DNA of 64,000 nucleotides from Filimonas lacunae. Its GTDB lineage: Bacteria > Bacteroidota > Bacteroidia > Chitinophagales > Chitinophagaceae. The stretch lies in the NCBI RefSeq assembly GCF_002355595.1, contig NZ_AP017422.1:5832823-5896822 (forward strand), written 5' to 3'. Shown piece by piece: positions 63,566-64,000 of this stretch. The notes under the pieces were generated by a model. The model was given only the letters and a program-made list of their open reading frames with translations, was not told the DNA's origin and did no database searches. The position numbers and the translations under genes were made by a program. How positions within the stretch are numbered: position 1 is the first letter of the stretch; each line of letters starts with the position of its first letter.

Positions 63566-63600
63566 AAAAGCCGGAAGCAGATATACTTCCGGCTTTTTTT
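63566..63600 (+). terminator. Intrinsic terminator of the alpha-2-macroglobulin gene
   Basis: The perfect 12-bp stem AAAAGCCGGAAG / CTTCCGGCTTTT with an 8-nt loop runs into seven T, 21 bp after the stop. Confidence 0.85.
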
Positions 63601-63630
63601 ATCCGGCACATTTACTCCACTGCTAAATTT

Positions 63631-63638
63631 TATCTTTG
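63631..63638 (+). promoter_or_regulatory. -7 box abutting the oxidoreductase start
   Basis: TATCTTTG matches TAnnTTTG and ends 4 nt before the ATG at 63643. The sequence around it (TATCTTTGCGCTATG) closely resembles the guaB and folD starts. No TTG is seen at -33. Confidence 0.45.
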
Positions 63639-63642
63639 CGCT

Positions 63643-64000
63643 ATGCAAGTAGACTACCTGATTATTGGCCAGGGCATATGTGGCACTTTTTTAAGTCATG
63701 AACTCCACCAGGCAGGAAAAAAAATACTGGTAATAGATGAATCTCAACCGTTCTCTTCTACCAAAGTAGCCAGTGGTGTTATTAACCCCGTTACCGGCAG
63801 ACAGGTTAGTACTACCTGGATGGCAGAAGAACTGATGTCGTTTACCTGGCAGGCTTATACCCATATAGGCAATACTATTGGCAGTAATATTATTCAAAAC
63901 TGCGGCATACTGGCATTTCCGCCTTCCCAGCAAATGCGCGAGGCTTATGATGGCAAAATGAACGACACCCCGGCATTTATTCACCCCGTTGCAGCAACAA
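63643..64000 (+). CDS. FAD-dependent oxidoreductase (5' part)
   Basis: The frame opens at ATG 63643 and remains open to the window edge, giving 119 residues. The N-terminus MQVDYLIIGQGICGTFLSHE carries the dinucleotide-binding G-x-G-x-x-G, followed by an acidic strand end (ILVIDES) and SGVINPVTGRQ, as in the DadA/ThiO-like amine oxidase group. Substrate cannot be stated; glycine oxidase, D-amino acid dehydrogenase and MnmC-C-like roles are all possible. The C-terminal part is outside the window. Confidence 0.8.
   Translation, partial: MQVDYLIIGQGICGTFLSHELHQAGKKILVIDESQPFSSTKVASGVINPVTGRQVSTTWMAEELMSFTWQAYTHIGNTIGSNIIQNCGILAFPPSQQMREAYDGKMNDTPAFIHPVAAT

Overview
The window looks like chromosomal DNA of a Bacteroidota member, most likely a Chitinophagaceae relative. 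The evidence is two SusC/SusD pairs, tandem DUF1573 proteins, DUF5686, fused E1 alpha/beta dehydrogenases, a sphingolipid pathway, the TAnnTTTG type of -7 promoter box, and AT-leaning intergenic DNA. I found no tRNA, rRNA, CRISPR array, transposase or integrase.

Left end (1-3114): the 5' end of a hemin-degrading factor gene (hmuS type) cut by the window edge, an S41 protease lipoprotein, a 600-bp gap with structured repeats, and a TetR regulator.

Inositol-sphingolipid locus (3104-13367, minus strand): serine palmitoyltransferase with its own terminator, then a tight seven-gene operon. In transcription order it encodes myo-inositol-phosphate synthase, a PgpA-like phosphatase, a GtrA-family membrane protein, a DUF5686 outer-membrane protein, a CDP-alcohol phosphatidyltransferase fused to a DUF4833-like domain, a ceramide 2-hydroxylase (FA2H/Scs7-like), and an AUR1-type PAP2 inositolphosphoryl transferase. 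Together they can be read as a route from serine, acyl-CoA and glucose-6-phosphate to hydroxylated inositol-phosphoceramide, with candidate transport parts. Two related TetR regulators flank the locus. This is the most interesting region of the window.

Central housekeeping block (13527-29272): a metzincin-like metalloprotease, an aminotransferase, two DUF1573 proteins, two different fused E1 dehydrogenases facing each other with a ferritin between them, an FAA-family hydrolase, pth, an orphan histidine kinase, rplY, prs, radC and a DUF3467 protein. The kinase sits inside what is elsewhere a prs-rplY-pth cluster.

Nutrient uptake (29380-40250): two SusC/SusD operons in tandem, one with an extra lipoprotein, each closed by a strong terminator and without nearby CAZymes or sigma factors.

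Right part (40790-64000): a 2Fe-2S ferredoxin with a TrxR-like ferredoxin reductase, a small unknown gene, a remnant of an XRE-type regulator, folD, queE, an OmpA/TPR/PD40 protein, dprA, a PL10 pectate lyase, a TerY-P signalling triad (VWA, PP2C, kinase-HhH) translationally coupled to an alpha/beta hydrolase, guaB, an MlaF-like ATPase, sucD, a 2038-residue alpha-2-macroglobulin, and the start of a FAD-dependent oxidoreductase. At several genes the -7 box lies only 3-4 nt before the ATG, which predicts leaderless mRNAs.
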